From positions 285,825 through 349,824 of the forward strand of contig KV419398.1 in the NCBI GenBank assembly GCA_001630475.1: a stretch of 64,000 bases of DNA. Direction: 5' to 3'. Source of the stretch: Sistotremastrum niveocremeum HHB9708 (lineage: Eukaryota; Basidiomycota; Agaricomycetes; Sistotremastrales; Sistotremastraceae). The notes under the pieces were generated by a model that searched no databases, had not been told where the DNA came from, and saw nothing but the letters and a program-made list of their open reading frames with translations. Shown one piece after another: positions 61,308-64,000 of the stretch. Every line of letters begins with the position of its first letter. Positions within the stretch are counted from its first letter, which is position 1. A program made the translations under genes and the position numbers.

Positions 61308-61590
61308 ATGCTATCCTCATCTTCATCCAGCTCATCACTCACATACCCTCCCGCCTCGCACGACAACAATCCAGGGCGGACGTTCGTCGTTACTCAACCG
61401 ACGAAGAATGACATGAGAAGTATGAGCACTAGTCTTGAGAGGAAGGAGGAGAGGGAGAAAGCAGAAAGATTAAGGGGCGGATGTATTCCCTGTCCAGTAA
61501 GTGTCCTATCCCTTCCAACGTAACCGATTTCTGACCTTCTCGTAGGACGGCGGATGCTGCTACATCATTCCCATTCCATGTTGTTGTTAG
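61308..61590 (+). CDS. RLRGG-Cys small protein, copy D
   Basis: Two exons (61308-61496 and 61546-61590, intron 49 nt) give 77 residues. It opens with a serine run (MLSSSSSSSSLTYPP), then GRTFVVTQPTKNDMRSMS, a charged Glu/Lys/Arg helix and AERLRGG followed by CIPCP. The second exon reads DGGCCYIIPIPCCC and stop. Seven tail cysteines and the YIIPIP word match copy A. The terminal cysteines could be lipid-modified, which is a guess. It lies tail-to-tail with the G-alpha gene, 313 bases apart. Confidence 0.8.
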
Positions 61591-61903
61591 ACATCACCAC
61601 CTCCGCATCGCACTGTTTTGCTTTTTGTATATATTCGCGCATGGACTGATACACCACCTACACCCTATTATACGCCCCATACTCCGACCCCTTGTGCTAG
61701 CCGAATACGACGGGTGTTGTAAATAAAAAGGAACAATAAAGAAAATAAAGAAATAAAAAGTCTCGGAGCGGCCTTCTGCACACTGCAGTAAAGATATCGT
61801 ACAAGAAAGAATGAGGAGAGAAGATGGACGTGAGGCAAAGAAAGGTTCTTTGAGGTAATTTCGGGCGCGTGCGGCCATGCAGCGAAATCCGAACGACTGC
61901 GCG

Positions 61904-63611
61904 TTATAGAATCAGCTGAGACTGTTTCAGACTTGCGCCAAGGATTGAATTTTGAACTGTGAATCGCGTCAATAGATGCTCCGACTCCTTGGGCGTAGCG
62001 CTCACCATCTCCAATAAGCTTCCGTGTAGCCTCGGTATCCTAGACATAATGAGTCAATAGCTATTCATAAGAAACATGCACAATGATAAACTTACCACGA
62101 CACTCGTGAAGTGGACATACAACGATCGTCCGGTTTTATTATGTGCATGGAATGTCTGCTCAAAATGCGAGCAGAAGTACTTCTTCGCATTCTCGAGATC
62201 ATTCGGACGGGAACCGTAAGACGGTACGCTGTACTGTAATCAGAGAAGGAACAATTCACGATAAAGGCAGACGTACTAGTCCGAGATCTGTTTCCCAAAA
62301 TTCAGCTTTTCTTGCAGAATGTCCATCTTATCTACGAATATGGGATAAGCATAATAATATACCAAATCAAAGGAGTATCACTCACTGAAGAAAAGAACGA
62401 TCTCAGTCTTCTGAAGTAATCGGTTTCGACAAATCTTGGTGAAGAGTTCGTACGAATCTTGAACACGATTGACAGTCATGTCCTCGTTCAAGTATTGATC
62501 AAATCCGCTCAAAGGAGCCATGAAAATGATCTTGATAGCAGTGATGAGAATCGCCGTCGAATACATAGAAAGATACGTAGACATACCGCGGTGGCATCCT
62601 CAAAATACGGAGCCCATGCATGTCTCTGACCTCTCGATCCAGCCACGTCATACATCGTCCACTCGACATTATCGACGTTCTTGCGGAATAGAGACCTCGA
62701 TCCCAAGTTGAATTTATGTTCAGTTATCCCAATCGTGGCAATGCGACAACGGAGGATATCCGAATCGGTCGGCATGTATCCAGGGACCAAGATGCGGTCA
62801 ATATCATTCAAAAAGCTTGATGATAGGAAATCGATCAGGAACATCGATCAGGTCAGAACATCGAAACGACTCACAAAGACCGCCAGTCCTCCTGATGTTG
62901 TCCCGTGAGATACGATCTGACCATTGGGTCCTCCCAGAGCCGTTTGATCTCGGCGAGATGGGCCGTAAGAACTTGGTTCGCTGTCTCGAGACAGCTGTCC
63001 AACTCGGGCGAGGCAGGCCATGCAGATCCTTCTGTCGAGCTTGATGAGGAACGTCGGAATTTCAGGAAGTCGAGAGAGGGCCGTTTGCGCATGTACACTT
63101 TGGTCGAATTAGGCTGAGGTCGCTCGAATTGTCCGCTTTCGACGAGCTTCGCGGCTACCGTGTCTTCGAAAGTAGCCAGCTGAGAGGAGATCTCAAGTAG
63201 AGACTCAAACTCCGGGGAGCGTAAGGTGGGCTCGTCTCTCAAGGATATCAGGAGTGTTCGGAGGGTGTTTAAGACGTTCAGATAGATGACGGCCTTCCAC
63301 GAAGCTCGTTGGTCGTTGAAGGTCTTCGGGGCGTGCATCATCTGGAACTGCTTCAGTAGTGTCGTCTTCCCCGACTCGCTCTGGCCGAGTAACAACAGCG
63401 TGTGTTTCCGTCCCGTCGAGGTCTCAGCCTTGATCCTAGCCCGCTCCAGGTTGAGAAGAGCATCTATCTCGTCCGATGCATGTTTGGCTTGCTCCTCCGC
63501 CTTCAGTCTCGCACTCCTCTGCTCCGGGGTTTCGTTGGGTGGTATGTAAAGGGTGGCATCGAGAAATGGGACGCTGGTCGTCGGGAGAGTAGCTACTTCA
63601 GTCCGGGCCAT
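61904..63611 (-). CDS. Atypical heterotrimeric G-protein alpha subunit
   Basis: Seven exons (62875-63611, 62587-62815, 62386-62530, 62277-62331, 62096-62228, 62006-62039, 61904-61956) give 461 residues, about 100 more than a typical G-alpha. The P-loop is GQSESGKTTLLKQFQMMH, switch I lies near RCRIATIGITEHKF, switch II reads DVAGSRGQRHAWAPYFED, and the guanine-specificity motif is NKMD. The C-terminal helix, found by choosing the acceptor at CACAG/TTCAAA, is VQNSILGASLKQSQLIL. Deviations: no MGxxxS/C lipidation start (MARTEV), the DVGGQR switch changed to DVAGSR, the TCAT loop changed to TSVVDT, and a Ser-rich helical-domain insert (LKFRRSSSSSTEG). It belongs to the expanded divergent G-alpha group of mushrooms. 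GTP binding is likely; GTPase rate and membrane attachment are doubtful. Confidence 0.9.
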
Positions 63612-64000
63612 GATGGAAGAGGTGAAAGAGCAAGAGAGATACGGGCTTGGAGGGAAAGATTAAGAGCCGCCTGCTAATAAGTGTTGACCAGATGATGATG
63701 GAATCAGCGGTAGACAAAGAAAAATGATTGTCGACGTCAGTTGATTGACGGTGTCACGATATCGCGCAGGCGAGAAGATGCAGGGAGGCAAGTCAGACCC
63801 GGGCAGAGGTTCATTTTATCACGCCAGCCTATCCTGAGTATCATGATGTGATGGCACATGCACAGTGCTGTGTCAGAGCCGCATTGCGGGGCCCTAGAAG
63901 CATCCGGTCATCGAGCGGGAAAACACTTCAGGAAGCAGTCTCAGCGTCGTTGGAGTAACATGCATTTTTTGTGAGCTTTGAGCGCTCTCATCTAAAGAGT
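63612..64000. other. Promoter side of the G-alpha gene
   Basis: Upstream flank of the minus-strand G-alpha gene. No other gene is seen before the window ends. Confidence 0.45.

Overview
The window is nuclear DNA of a filamentous basidiomycete, most likely an Agaricomycete. Genes are dense, lie on both strands and are cut by many short introns of about 50-60 bases with GT..AG ends, occasionally GC..AG. The gene families fit: a C2-NACHT-WD40 receptor, a DUF6534-type membrane protein, F-box/LRR-like proteins, small secreted paralogues and an atypical G-protein alpha subunit. No rRNA, convincing tRNA, CRISPR array, LTR element or virus-like element was recognised. All exon joins were read by eye from splice signals, frame and family similarity.

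Layout. 0.3-2.5 kb holds a cytochrome P450. 4.1-9.7 kb is one large C2-NACHT-WD40 STAND gene (1719 codons). 10.9-18.4 kb holds a GFA/CENP-V zinc protein, a small unknown gene, a secreted amidase and a long acidic protein. 18.7-19.4 kb is a 740-bp non-autonomous PIF/Harbinger-like element with perfect 43-bp inverted ends and TAA target sites. 19.7-21.2 kb is a PQ-loop membrane protein. 22-31 kb holds a small secreted protein, an unknown gene and two LRR/F-box-like genes. 33-42.6 kb holds two paralogous major-facilitator permeases, one with 4 exons and one with 13 including an 8-nt exon. Between them lie a DHH-type protein with eroded active-site motifs and a DUF6534 protein. 43.9-52.8 kb holds two more members of the secreted family, an F-box-like gene, a GPI-type Cys-rich protein and a 7-TM protein. 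56.1-61.6 kb holds a cluster of five tiny two-exon genes. 61.9-63.6 kb is the G-alpha gene.

Two local families stand out. The first is the five-gene cluster at 56.1-61.6 kb. Its 77-88 residue proteins share a V-V-x-Q-P...M-S-M-S box and an R-[LI]-R-G-G motif like the end of ubiquitin (diverged to RSRSQG in one member). A cysteine-rich tail follows, largely or wholly supplied by a short second exon. The second is three dispersed genes for secreted proteins of about 250 residues with a Kex2-type KR site and a conserved C-D-H-x2-E-[IL]-Q-V-L motif. Their exon structure matches exactly and a promoter element is shared. Two diverged copies of a roughly 0.7-kb block (54.2 and 60.6 kb) flank part of the first cluster, which points to local segmental duplication.
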